Source: Helicobacter pylori (lineage in GTDB: Bacteria > Campylobacterota > Campylobacteria > Campylobacterales > Helicobacteraceae). From it: a DNA stretch of 64,000 nucleotides. Of this stretch, positions 1-9,111 are shown one piece after another. Every line of letters starts with the position of its first letter. Position 1 is the first letter of the stretch. The stretch is taken from NCBI RefSeq assembly GCF_900120335.1, contig NZ_LT635477.1, forward strand, positions 1,054,001-1,118,000, written 5' to 3'. A model generated the notes under the pieces. That model had not been told where the DNA came from and ran no database searches. It saw only the letters and a list, made by a program, of their open reading frames with translations. Both the position numbers and the translations under genes were made by a program.

Positions 1-22
1 TTACTTCGTTGTGCCTAAAATC

Positions 23-133
23 ATTGAATAGGTTTGATTGAATAGGTTTGATTGAATAGGTTTGATTGAATAGGTTTGATTGAATAGGTTTGATTGAATA
101 GGTTTGATTGAATAGGTTTGATTGAATAGGTTT
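23..133. repeat. 14-bp tandem repeat downstream of bioA
   Basis: Seven full copies and one 13-base partial copy of the unit attgaataggtttg stand head to tail and nearly identical. They lie in the non-coding stretch beyond the bioA stop codon. The array ends where the last copy changes to tttcat. It has no spacers, so it is a simple tandem repeat and not a CRISPR. Copy number is likely to vary between strains. Confidence 0.95.
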
Positions 134-214
134 CATATCAGGTTAAAAGCTTGATTTTTGAAATCAAACAGACAAAAAAGCTATCGCTTGACTAAAATTA
201 AGCTTTATTATATT

Positions 215-1543
215 TTATTTTTTAAAAGCACTTTCAGCCTTTTTTAACTCATCAAGAATTTCCACTAACCTTGCAATCGCCTTTTTGATTTCTTCATGCG
301 TGATAATATAAGGGGGCATGAGATAGATCGTGTTGTTTAAAGGGCGTAATAACAGACCTTTTTTTAGAGCTTTTTTAAAAACCGCTAAACTCAAACGCTC
401 TTTGGTTTGAAGAAAAACTTCAAAGGCAAAGACCATGCCCAAATGCCTTAGATTAGACACCACTTGTTGCTCTATCAAGTCTTTTAACGCGTTTTGGAGC
501 GCGCTAAAAATAAACTCGCTCAAAGCCTTGTTTTTTTCAATAACATTTTCTTTTTCAAAAATATCCAGCGTGGCGTTCGCGCATGCGCATGCTAGAGCGT
601 TTCCTGTGTAGCTGTGCGAATGCAAAAACGCTTTATTTTCTTCATAGGGGGCGTAAAATTGGTTATAGATTTCATTATGCGTTAATAGTGCGCTTAAAGG
701 CAAATACCCCCCACTAATCCCTTTAGACAAGCATAAAAAATCAGGCTTAATTCCGCATTGCTCATAAGCAAACATGCTCCCTGTGCGCCCAAACCCGGTA
801 GCGATTTCATCAAAAATAATGTGGATGTTTTTTTGCTTGCACCATAAAACGGCTTGTTTTAAATATTTCGCGCTATAAATATGCATATTCCCTGCGCATT
901 GCAAAAGCGGCTCTGCAATGAAGGCGCAAATTTCTTCACCATGCTTATCCAACAAACGCTTTAAAGCGTTCAAGCTATTTTCTATCTCGCTGTCGTTTTT
1001 AGGCACGGGCGTGATGAGATTTTTGAGCAATAAGGGGGTATAAGTGTCTTTATAAAGTTTCACATCGCCCACGCTTAACGCTCCCAAAGTCTCGCCATGA
1101 TAGGAATTAGAAAGCGATAAAAAAAGCTTTTTAGGGCGCGTTTGGTTTTTTAAAAAATGGGCGTGATAGCTCATTTTCAAAGCGATTTCAATACAAGATG
1201 AGCCGTTATCCGCATAAAAGCATTTATCCATACCGGTGAGCTGGCAAAGCCTTTGAGAGAGCGTGATGATGGGTTTATGGCTAAAAGAAGCCAAAAGGAC
1301 ATGCTCTAAATCATCAATTTGATTTTTAAGCTGCTGGCTGATGTAGGCGTTATTATGCCCAAAAAGATTCACCCACCATGAGCTGATTAAATCCATGTAG
1401 GCGTTATCGTTAAAATCATAGAGGTAAATCCCTTGAGCCTTTTTAATGGGGATAACGGGGAAATTTTGATGCTCTTGCATTTGCGAACAAGGGTGCCAAA
1501 GGTATTCTAAATCCAAAGCGGCCAGATTTTCTTGAAAATTCAT
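215..1543 (-). CDS. bioA: Adenosylmethionine-8-amino-7-oxononanoate aminotransferase
   Basis: This PLP enzyme converts 7-keto-8-aminopelargonate to 7,8-diaminopelargonate in biotin synthesis, using S-adenosylmethionine as amino donor. The 442-residue product has the class III aminotransferase fold: an [12 protein letters not shown] motif whose Asp245 would bind the PLP ring nitrogen, and SKGISGG carrying the Schiff-base Lys274. Length matches the family. The gene diverges from the PpiD-like gene at 1673, with only about 130 bp between the two starts. It corresponds to HP0976 in strain 26695. The reading frame is intact. Confidence 0.95.
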   Translation of the reverse strand: MNFQENLAALDLEYLWHPCSQMQEHQNFPVIPIKKAQGIYLYDFNDNAYMDLISSWWVNLFGHNNAYISQQLKNQIDDLEHVLLASFSHKPIITLSQRLCQLTGMDKCFYADNGSSCIEIALKMSYHAHFLKNQTRPKKLFLSLSNSYHGETLGALSVGDVKLYKDTYTPLLLKNLITPVPKNDSEIENSLNALKRLLDKHGEEICAFIAEPLLQCAGNMHIYSAKYLKQAVLWCKQKNIHIIFDEIATGFGRTGSMFAYEQCGIKPDFLCLSKGISGGYLPLSALLTHNEIYNQFYAPYEENKAFLHSHSYTGNALACACANATLDIFEKENVIEKNKALSEFIFSALQNALKDLIEQQVVSNLRHLGMVFAFEVFLQTKERLSLAVFKKALKKGLLLRPLNNTIYLMPPYIITHEEIKKAIARLVEILDELKKAESAFKK

Positions 1544-1556
1544 GTTAAAAACTCTC

Positions 1557-1562
1557 TATAAT
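1557..1562 (+). promoter_or_regulatory. Putative -10 box for the ppiD-like/ftsA transcript
   Basis: A perfect TATAAT sits between the divergent bioA and ppiD-like starts. Transcription starting near 1569 would give a leader of about 100 nt before the ATG at 1673. H. pylori sigma-80 promoters rely mainly on the -10 box, so the missing -35 is not a strong objection. No experimental support is available. Confidence 0.45.
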
Positions 1563-1672
1563 AAGGATAATTTTAATAACCTTTGGTTAAAATAAGGTTA
1601 TTTGATTTTACTATAAGGTTGTTTAAACCTGAATTTCACATTTTTGATTTTTTAAAAGGGATTAGAGTTCTT

Positions 1673-3136
1673 ATGATTGAATGGATGCAAAATCATAGAA
1701 AGTATTTAGTGGTTACAATATGGATAAGCACGATCGCTTTTATTGCTGCTGGGATGATAGGCTGGGGGCAATACAGCTTCTCTTTAGATAGCGATAGTGC
1801 TGCCAAAGTTGGACAGATTAAGATTTCTCAAGAAGAATTAGCCCAAGAATACCGCCGCCTTAAAGACGCTTATGCTGAGTCTATCCCTGATTTTAAAGAA
1901 CTCACCGAAGATCAAATCAAAGCCATGCATTTGGAAAAAAGCGCTCTAGATTCGCTCATCAATCAAGCTTTATTGAGGAATTTCGCTTTAGATTTAGGGC
2001 TTGGTGCTACCAAGCAAGAAGTGGCCAAAGAGATCAGAAAAACGAGCGTTTTTCAAAAAGATGGCGTTTTTGATGAAGAATTGTATAAAAATATCTTAAA
2101 ACAAAGCCATTACCGCCCCAAACACTTTGAAGAAAGCGTTGAAAGGCTTTTAATCCTTCAAAAAATCAGCGCTCTATTCCCCAAAACCACCACCCCTTTG
2201 GAGCAATCCAGCCTATCGCTTTGGGCAAAATTGCAAGACAAATTAGACATTCTTATCCTAAACCCTGATGATGTTAAAATCTCTCTCAATGAAGAAGAGA
2301 TGAAAAAATATTATGAAAACCATAGAAAGGATTTTAAAAAGCCCACAAGCTTTAAAACACGCTCTTTATATTTTGACGCTAGTTTAGAAAAAACTGATTT
2401 GAAAGAGTTGGAGGAATACTACCATAAAAACAAGGTGTCTTATTTGGACAAAGAGGGGAAATTACAGGATTTTAAAAGCGTTCAAGAGCAAGTCAAGCAT
2501 GATTTAAGCATGCAAAAAGCGAATGAAAAAGCCTTAAGGAGTTATATCGCTCTAAAAAAAGCGAACGCACAAAACTACACCACGCAAGATTTTGAAGAAA
2601 ACAACTCCCCCTATACTGCTGAAATCACGCAAAAACTCACCGCTCTCAAGCCCCTTGAAGTCCTAAAACCAGAGCCTTTCAAAGATGGTTTTATCGTGGT
2701 GCAGCTTGTCTCTCAAGTTAAAGACGAATTGCAAAATTTTGATGAAGCCAAAAGCGCTCTTAAAACCCGTTTAATTCAAGAAAAAACCCTTATGGCGTTG
2801 CAAACTTTAGCTAAAGAAAAACTTAAGGATTTTAAAGGGAAAAGCGTGGGCTATGTAAGCCCTAATTTTGGAGGCACTATCAATGAGCTGAATCAAGAAG
2901 AGAGTGCGAAGTTTATCAGCACCCTTTTTAACCGCCAGGAAAAAAAGGGGTTTGTAACCATAGGTAATAAAGTGGTGCTTTATCAAATCACAGAGCAAAA
3001 TTTCAACCACCCCTTTAGCGCAGAAGAAAGCCAATACATGCAGCGTTTAGTCAATAACACTAAAACGGATTTTTTTGATAAAGCGTTGATAGAAGAATTG
3101 AAAAAACGCTATAAGATAGTCAAATACATTCAATAA
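1673..3136 (+). CDS. PpiD/SurA-like periplasmic folding chaperone (SurA_N domain)
   Basis: This is an inner-membrane-anchored periplasmic chaperone of the PpiD/SurA type, equivalent to HP0977. I chose the ATG at 1673, giving about 487 aa. From there the protein starts with a short basic segment and one transmembrane helix (about residues 14-35), followed by VGQIKISQEELAQEYRRL, typical of SurA_N domains. An open frame extends back to 1583, but that would put 30 unusual residues before the membrane anchor. The rest is helical with a weak parvulin-like region. The stop codon overlaps an in-frame upstream ATG of ftsA, so the two genes are probably co-transcribed. Confidence 0.8.
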   Translation: MIEWMQNHRKYLVVTIWISTIAFIAAGMIGWGQYSFSLDSDSAAKVGQIKISQEELAQEYRRLKDAYAESIPDFKELTEDQIKAMHLEKSALDSLINQALLRNFALDLGLGATKQEVAKEIRKTSVFQKDGVFDEELYKNILKQSHYRPKHFEESVERLLILQKISALFPKTTTPLEQSSLSLWAKLQDKLDILILNPDDVKISLNEEEMKKYYENHRKDFKKPTSFKTRSLYFDASLEKTDLKELEEYYHKNKVSYLDKEGKLQDFKSVQEQVKHDLSMQKANEKALRSYIALKKANAQNYTTQDFEENNSPYTAEITQKLTALKPLEVLKPEPFKDGFIVVQLVSQVKDELQNFDEAKSALKTRLIQEKTLMALQTLAKEKLKDFKGKSVGYVSPNFGGTINELNQEESAKFISTLFNRQEKKGFVTIGNKVVLYQITEQNFNHPFSAEESQYMQRLVNNTKTDFFDKALIEELKKRYKIVKYIQ

Positions 3137-3150
3137 TGCAAGGGGAAATC

Positions 3151-4632
3151 ATGGAACATAAAGAAATCGTTATAGGGGTTGATATAGGCTCTAGAAAGAT
3201 TTGCGCCATAGTGGCTGAATTTAAAGACGGGATTTTACGCATCATTGGCACGGCTCATCAAGACTCTAAAGAAATCAATTCAAAAGCCATTAAAAGAGGG
3301 CGTATCAATAGCCTTGCTCACGCTTCTAACGCCATTAAGGAAGTGATTAATAGCGCTAAAAAAATGGCAGGTTTGAACGCTGATGAAGACAGGAATAACC
3401 CCATTTCCTCCTTTAGAGAATCGTATCACCCTAAAACTAAGGCGATCGTTTCTTTTTCTGGGGCTTATACCGAAAGCATTAGAGATGTTACCGGTGTAGC
3501 CAGCACTAAAGACAATGTGGTTACTATAGATGAAATCAATCGCGCTATCAATAACGCATGCGCTAAAGCAGGCTTGGATAACGACAAACACATTTTGCAT
3601 GCCCTCCCTTATCGCTTCACTTTAGACAAACAGGAAGTGAATGACCCCTTAGGGATGAGCGGGACTCGCTTAGAAGTCTTTATCCACATTGTCTATACAG
3701 AAAAAAACAACATTGAAAATTTAGAAAAAATCATGATCCAATCTGGGGTAGAGATTGAAAACATCGTGATCAATTCTTATGCAGCCTCGATTGCCACCTT
3801 GTCTAATGACGAAAGGGAATTGGGCGTGGCTTGCGTGGATATGGGCGGAGAGACATGCAACCTTACGATTTATAGCGGCAATTCCATACGCTATAACAAA
3901 TATTTACCCGTAGGCTCTCACCATTTAACCACGGATTTATCGCACATGCTCAATACCCCATTCCCTTACGCTGAAGAAGTTAAGATCAAATACGGGGATC
4001 TTTCTTTTGAAAGCGGCACAGAAACGCCCTCTCAAAGTGTCCAAATCCCTACCACCGGCTCAGATGGCAATGAAAGCCATATTGTGCCGCTTAGTGAAAT
4101 CCAAACTATCATGAGGGAAAGGGCTTTAGAAACCTTTAAAATCATCCACAGGAGCATTCAAGATAGCGGTTTAGAAGAGCATTTGGGTGGGGGCGTTGTG
4201 TTAACCGGTGGCATGGCTTTAATGAAAGGGATCAAGGAATTAGCCAGAACCCATTTCACTAATTACCCTGTTCGTTTGGCAACCCCTGTGGAAAAATACA
4301 ATATCATGGGCATGTTTGAAGACTTGAAAGATCCTCGCTTTTCAGTCGTGGTCGGCTTGATTTTATACAAAGCAGGGGGGCATACCAATTATGAAAGGGA
4401 TTCTAAAGGGGTTATCCGCTATCATGAAAGCGATGATTATATAAGAAAAGCCCACCAATCAAACCCTACCCCCCACATCCATTCATCGCCCACAGAGAGG
4501 AATTTAAGCGATTTAAAAACCCCTAGTGCTCCTTTAAACACCGCTAAAAATGACGACTTCTTGCCCATAAAACCCACTGAACAAAAAGGTTTTTTTCAAA
4601 ACCTCTTGGATAAGATTTCTAAAATCTTTTAA
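3151..4632 (+). CDS. ftsA: Cell division protein FtsA
   Basis: FtsA is the actin-like ATPase that tethers FtsZ rings to the membrane and recruits the divisome. The 493-residue protein starts EHKEIVIGVDIGSRKICAIVAEF, the phosphate-1 motif of the actin/Hsp70 fold, has CVDMGGETCNLTIY (phosphate-2) near the middle and GGGVVLTGGMALMKGI (adenosine motif) further on. The C-terminal GFFQNLLDKISKIF is the expected amphipathic membrane-targeting helix. I prefer the ATG at 3151 because AAGGGGA lies just upstream of it; an in-frame ATG at 3136 overlaps the previous stop. ftsZ follows, as in most bacteria. Confidence 0.96.
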   Translation: MEHKEIVIGVDIGSRKICAIVAEFKDGILRIIGTAHQDSKEINSKAIKRGRINSLAHASNAIKEVINSAKKMAGLNADEDRNNPISSFRESYHPKTKAIVSFSGAYTESIRDVTGVASTKDNVVTIDEINRAINNACAKAGLDNDKHILHALPYRFTLDKQEVNDPLGMSGTRLEVFIHIVYTEKNNIENLEKIMIQSGVEIENIVINSYAASIATLSNDERELGVACVDMGGETCNLTIYSGNSIRYNKYLPVGSHHLTTDLSHMLNTPFPYAEEVKIKYGDLSFESGTETPSQSVQIPTTGSDGNESHIVPLSEIQTIMRERALETFKIIHRSIQDSGLEEHLGGGVVLTGGMALMKGIKELARTHFTNYPVRLATPVEKYNIMGMFEDLKDPRFSVVVGLILYKAGGHTNYERDSKGVIRYHESDDYIRKAHQSNPTPHIHSSPTERNLSDLKTPSAPLNTAKNDDFLPIKPTEQKGFFQNLLDKISKIF

Positions 4633-4694
4633 GATATAGCGATTTCTTTATGCGATAAAACGGCTTGATAGTTATCAAAAGCTAGAAAACATGG

Positions 4695-4700
4695 TATAAT
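4695..4700 (+). promoter_or_regulatory. Extended -10 promoter upstream of ftsZ
   Basis: TGGTATAAT lies in the 127-bp gap between ftsA and ftsZ, about 60 bp before the ftsZ ATG. The extended TGn form is typical of H. pylori housekeeping promoters, so ftsZ probably has its own promoter as well as read-through from ftsA. Confidence 0.6.
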
Positions 4701-4759
4701 CCCTAACTATCTATACAAAGTTTAAGATTTGCAAAAATCGTCACAAGGGGAAAGTGGCT

Positions 4760-5917
4760 ATGGTTCATCAATCAGAGATGGAAAATTATAATATCGGTCA
4801 AGCGAGCATTGAAGAAGTAAGCGATCCAGCTTACAAAGGGGCTAAGATTGTCGTTGTTGGTGTTGGAGGTGGAGGGTCTAATATGATTAAACACCTGGTT
4901 GAATACGGCGTGCATCAAGATGTGACCCCCATTGCAACAAACACTGATGGCCAACACCTCAAAAACAATCCCGCCCCAGTTAAAATCCTTTTAGGCAAAG
5001 AATCTACCGGAGGTTTAGGCGCTGGAGGGGTTCCTGATATTGGTAAAAAAGCCGCTGAAGAAAGCGCTGATGAAATTAGGGAAGCGATTAAAGACGCGAA
5101 ATTAGTCATTGTCTCTACAGGACTTGGAGGAGGGACTGGGACTGGAGCCACCCCTACTATTGTCAAAATCGCAAAAGAAGTGGGAGCGCTCACGATCGCT
5201 ATCGTTACTAAGCCTTTCAAATATGAGGGGAATCAAAAAAGGAAGAGGGCTGAAGAGGGATTGAAAGAATTGGAACAATCTAGCGATTCTATTTTGGTTA
5301 TCCCTAACGATAAAATCCTTCTCACCATGAAAAAAAACGCTAGCACCACGGAATGCTATAGGGAAGTTGATGATGTCTTGGTTAGGGCTGTGAGCGGCAT
5401 TTCTACGATTATCACCAAACCCGGTAATATCAACGTTGATTTTGCCGATTTAAAGAGCGCTCTTGGTTTTAAAGGCTTTGCATTAATGGGTATTGGTGAA
5501 GCCACTGGCGAAGATTCCGCTAAATTAGCGGTGCAAAACGCGATCCAATCGCCTCTTCTTGATGACGCTTCCATTGAAGGGGCTAAGAGCATTATCGTCT
5601 TTTTTGAGCACCACCCTGACTATCCCATGATGGCTTATTCTCAAGCTTGCGATTTCATTCAAGATCAAGCCCACCAAGATGTTGATGTTAAGTTTGGACA
5701 GCACACGAGCGAGAATATCCCCATTGATCATGTGCGCGTTACTATCATTGCGACCGGTTCTGAAAGAAACAGCAATGGAGCGGGTTTGGAATCTATCGCT
5801 ACGCCTTCTCAACCTGTGGTGAAGCCAACAAGGAAAGTGGGCAATGGCGAGTATTTAAGAATCCCTACTGAAGAAGAGCTGTCCATACCCACAACCATAA
5901 GGATCCAACAAGATTGA
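4760..5917 (+). CDS. ftsZ: Cell division GTPase FtsZ
   Basis: FtsZ is the tubulin-like GTPase that polymerises into the cytokinetic ring. The 385-residue protein carries GVGGGGSNM (about residues 35-42) and the GGGTGTG signature loop (about residue 120). The C-terminal EELSIPTTIRIQQD is a conserved tail peptide for binding FtsA. The start at ATG 4760 has AAGGGGA eight bases upstream; an in-frame GTG at 4754 is less likely. The accessory region of the window begins right after this gene. Confidence 0.98.
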   Translation: MVHQSEMENYNIGQASIEEVSDPAYKGAKIVVVGVGGGGSNMIKHLVEYGVHQDVTPIATNTDGQHLKNNPAPVKILLGKESTGGLGAGGVPDIGKKAAEESADEIREAIKDAKLVIVSTGLGGGTGTGATPTIVKIAKEVGALTIAIVTKPFKYEGNQKRKRAEEGLKELEQSSDSILVIPNDKILLTMKKNASTTECYREVDDVLVRAVSGISTIITKPGNINVDFADLKSALGFKGFALMGIGEATGEDSAKLAVQNAIQSPLLDDASIEGAKSIIVFFEHHPDYPMMAYSQACDFIQDQAHQDVDVKFGQHTSENIPIDHVRVTIIATGSERNSNGAGLESIATPSQPVVKPTRKVGNGEYLRIPTEEELSIPTTIRIQQD

Positions 5918-6185
5918 TTGCAGATCTTGCTTTCCTCCCCTATTTTTATAGGGCTATATAGGGCTATGATGAAGCGGTTTGTTGGGTTTGCTCTCATTGA
6001 TCATTAATAATAAAAATTTAGGATAAAATCAAAAAGCTTTGGGTGTGCTGACCTTTAAGCGTTTGGGGGATTTTAAAGCGCTTTAAAGGGAAATCATCGC
6101 AAATACCCCCTATTGTTAATGAAACGCTAGAAAGCCGTTATAGGTTATATCTTTATCCAACGCATAGATAAGAGATGGGTTTTCT

Positions 6186-7470
6186 CTACTTGTTGTTAGG
6201 CTTGTTGGTATTGTTTAACACGCTCGCAATAAAGCCAACGCTCACGCTCTTACCTTGTGCCAGAGCGTTAGAGATTTTAATGATTTCAAGGTTTTGTTTC
6301 GCGCTCAATCTATAAGTCTTACTCAAATTCCGCCTCTCATAGTCTCGGCTTTCAATGGTTTCTTTTTCCCATTCATTCACCTCATCAATGGTAAAAACTT
6401 TAGGGTATCCATACGCACGAGCCATATTCTGTCTCCCTTTGATAGAGCCTACAATATAGCTCTCAAAAGGTTCACTAAGCCTATCAATAGGTAAGATAGC
6501 TGCTTTGATTTGCGTTTTAGCGATTCCACCAAAATCTATGCCATAACCGCTATCAGGTTGTTTTTTGAAAAAGGTATAAACCTTGTCTTTTAATCGTGTG
6601 AGAGATTGAGGTAATTGTGCAGGCACTGAAAAAGCAATACCATTGAATGTATCCCACACTTCACCATAACTACCAGGTTCAGCGCTGATTAAATCCACTT
6701 CATTAGCGCTTGTGTTTTGACAATAGCAAATAGCCGCTTGACTAAACGCTCTAGCTAACACCAATAAAGCTCGTTTCTTTATCAGTTAAAAGGCCATCTT
6801 TTAGGCTCTCTTTCCGATACCCTACCATTTCAATATAACCCAGAAAATCCCGCTTAAAGTTTAAAAATGATTTCGGCTGTCGTGTCCTTTCCATATTATC
6901 CTTGCTTGTGTAGCGGTATCTTTTGACAAATTCCTTACTGGACATAAAGCCTTTCATTGGGGTTTCACTTTTAGGATTTAAGAATTTATTAACAAAAGGT
7001 TTCCCTAACCCCTTACAGAGTTTGGCGTAGATGGTTCCATTACCTCTCAAAAAGGCGTCAGCATCATAATAGGCGTCTATGGAATTAGGGTCGTCATTCC
7101 AATTTTTGGCTACTCGGTCTGCTTTAGAATGTTTATAACCGCTCTTATACGCTTCAATCAGTTTTTCTCGTTCCTCTTCAGTAAAATCAGTAATAAATTC
7201 AGGTTTAAAAGGTCTAAACGCCGAGATAGTCCCAAAGGGTAGTCCGCTTTTAATCTTACTCACCACCCTAGAAAGATTGGCGCTCTCAATAGTAGAGCCT
7301 TTAATGGGGTTCATCTTATAACTTAAAATCAACCTGTCAATGCTGTTCGAACAATGCAGAAATTTCATTTTCTCATCAATGGCTCTGACTTTAGAGCCTT
7401 CCATTCTTTCTAAAAAATCATAGTTCAATAGCATAACTCGCTCCTTTTTGTTATTGTTTAATGATACCAC
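6186..7470 (-). pseudogene. Broken gene of unknown function (family A, paralogue of 30740-32588)
   Basis: I do not recognise a known domain. Two reading frames, 6751-7470 (239 aa) and 6186-6764 (192 aa), align end to end with the gene at 30740-32588. Shared stretches include SGLPFGTISAFRPFKPEF versus SGLLFGIISAFKPFKDAF, SSKEFVKRYRYT versus SSKEFVNKYRYT, QAAICYC, and KTQIKA. The first frame stops after KETSFIGVS; the second resumes at LVLARAFSQAAICYC. Relative to the paralogue about 50 bp are missing at this join, which explains the frameshift. The C-terminal 150 or so residues of the paralogue are also absent. The gene is therefore a remnant. The original ATG is at about 7434 (LLNYDFLERMEGS), with a good upstream GGAG-type site. 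Confidence 0.75.
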
Positions 7471-7783
7471 TCTATTACTTGCGCCGTTCTTTAACGCTGA
7501 CTTTTCTTATCATACTCGTTTAGTTGAGCCAATAAAGATTGGTTAGGATTTTGACAGAAATTTTGAGAGAGGTAGCTGTTTTTTAGCTTCCTTAATATTC
7601 CTTGAGATTTTAGCATCAATGACAGATGACAACGAATGGGAATTGATAGGGGCTTTTTTTGCTATCCAATAAGTCAAACTTGGTGCGTTTAGAATTATTC
7701 GCACCGATGAAAATGTTTTTGAAATCGCTTGACATGGGTTATCCTTTAAAATCAACCATCATAATCAACGCGTCTCACGCCAA
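7471..7783. other. Non-coding or degenerate stretch before the mscS-like gene
   Basis: This 313-bp segment separates the family A remnant from the channel gene. A 70-codon minus-strand frame (7543-7755) has no recognisable motif and no convincing ribosome binding site. I see no RNA gene or strong terminator. It is probably decayed coding DNA. Confidence 0.5.
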
Positions 7784-8608
7784 TCACTTAGAAGAGTCTT
7801 GTTTGTTGATAGAAATATCTAGCTTGTTGAAAGGGATTTCAATACGATTAGCGTCCAGGGCGTTTTTGATGCGTTCAATGAGTTCGCTCCTCACATTAAA
7901 GATCCCGTCTTCAATCTTTGCCCAAACCCTAATAGTGAAATTCAGCGAACTTTGTCCAAAATCCGTGATTCCAATGAAAGTGGGCATGTTTTTATCAATT
8001 TTTTCCATCCCGTCAATAACATCTTTTATAGTCTTATGCACCAGTTCAATATCGCTCCCATACCCTACCCCACAGACCCATTCAATGCGCCGACACGCAG
8101 TGTTATTGCTATTGATAATATTAGAATTAGCGACACTTCTATTGGGTAAAACCGCCAAGCGCCCGTCATGCAAGCGTAAAGAAGTGTTAAAAAAATTAAG
8201 CGCTTCTACTTTGCCCTCTAGGCCAGAGATTTCAATGATGTCTCCTTTTTTGAAAGGGTGTAAAATAATAAGGATTATCCCTCCAGCAATGCTTGAAAGG
8301 TAATCTTTTAAAGCCAACGCCACCGCGATCCCCACCGTTCCTAAAACAGTGATAATAGAAGTGGTTTGGACGCCTAGCGTGCTGAGCGCGATGATTGTAG
8401 TGATGATAAGGATTAAGATAAAAGTAACCTGCGCGACAAAATTCGCCAAAATCTCATCCTTTTTGGATAAGAGTTTCATGGCTTTGTTCCGTAAGAAAAA
8501 CGAAAAATAAAAACCTATACAAAAGACAACAATAGCCTTGATTAAGATTATCCCAAAATGCTTTGCCTGCGGGAAAAAATCCACTAACAGCGTTTTAATT
8601 TCATCCAT
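7784..8608 (-). CDS. Small-conductance mechanosensitive channel, MscS family
   Basis: This inner-membrane protein of about 274 aa probably opens under hypo-osmotic stress. Three hydrophobic helices occupy the N-terminal third. The pore helix region TVGIAVALALKDYLSSIAGG contains the Gly/Ala-rich pattern of MscS TM3. It is followed by the beta domain (HPFKKGDIIEISGLEGKVE, then LHDGRLAVLPNRSVANSNI), both MscS hallmarks. The ATG at 8608 has AAGGAAAG upstream; a longer frame back to 8713 is unlikely to be translated. It corresponds to HP0983 by position. The frame is intact. Confidence 0.9.
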   Translation of the reverse strand: MDEIKTLLVDFFPQAKHFGIILIKAIVVFCIGFYFSFFLRNKAMKLLSKKDEILANFVAQVTFILILIITTIIALSTLGVQTTSIITVLGTVGIAVALALKDYLSSIAGGIILIILHPFKKGDIIEISGLEGKVEALNFFNTSLRLHDGRLAVLPNRSVANSNIINSNNTACRRIEWVCGVGYGSDIELVHKTIKDVIDGMEKIDKNMPTFIGITDFGQSSLNFTIRVWAKIEDGIFNVRSELIERIKNALDANRIEIPFNKLDISINKQDSSK

Positions 8609-8713
8609 AAATCTTTCCTTGCAAATCACAAAATCGCTAACAGAGACAAGATAACTTATCCTTATATAGCTAATTTGACATGTTAGCATGTTTAGGACTA
8701 ACCTTATTACCAC

Positions 8714-9087
8714 AACTCAAACGCTCAATCCAGCGTTAGCGATAAATTCAGTGGCTTTTAAGATGCTGTCTAATGAAAAAGGGTTTTTGAGTGTTGAAAC
8801 TAGAGATTACTTTACGCACACCCCCAACTTGATGGCTACCACTCACTTTATGGTAATGGTTATCCCTTAGCTTGGCTTTAATGGATTTTATCGTTACGCT
8901 ATCAACAGATACCGCTCTATAAGATTTTCGCATAAAAGCTATGGTGTGTTTAAAAATCTCTGAGTAATTCTTTAGGAATTTAGGGGAGTTGGGGATTTCT
9001 CAATTTTGGTCAATATTGGTGTGGTTAGCTACTTTAATCCTTTGATCTCTTTTATAAGGCTTATAACCCGCTCCTTCCTTTTTCTCA
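8714..9087. other. Gene remnant or intergenic DNA at the left edge of the conjugative element
   Basis: About 370 bp with no intact gene. On the minus strand a 61-codon frame (8748-8933) and a shorter frame upstream look like consecutive pieces of one decayed protein, interrupted by stops. I cannot assign them to a family. The stretch lies between the MscS gene and the first TFS-type gene, so it may be the left border of the integrated element. Confidence 0.4.
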
Positions 9088-9094
9088 AAGAATG
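9088..9094 (+). other. Candidate attachment heptamer AAGAATG at the left edge of the TFS-type element
   Basis: XerT-dependent H. pylori conjugative elements are known to be flanked by AAGAATG. One copy lies 18 bp upstream of the first reading frame of the truncated virB4. A seven-base word occurs often by chance, so position is the main argument. Another copy lies at 23367-23373 in the 23S-5S spacer, but nothing proves it is the partner. Confidence 0.35.
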
Positions 9095-9111
9095 GGGTAG
9101 AAAATAAAGAA

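Noticed and set aside
23-133. Regular short repeats that could suggest a CRISPR array
   Set aside because: The 14-bp, 17-bp and 8-bp repeats are contiguous with no spacers, and no cas genes occur in the window.
5938-5953. CCCTAT/ATAGGG inverted repeat after ftsZ as a terminator
   Set aside because: The stem is only six base pairs and no T-run follows, so termination is not supported.
7659-8303. Plus-strand 214-codon frame
   Set aside because: It is antisense to the MscS-type gene, which has clear motifs and a ribosome site.
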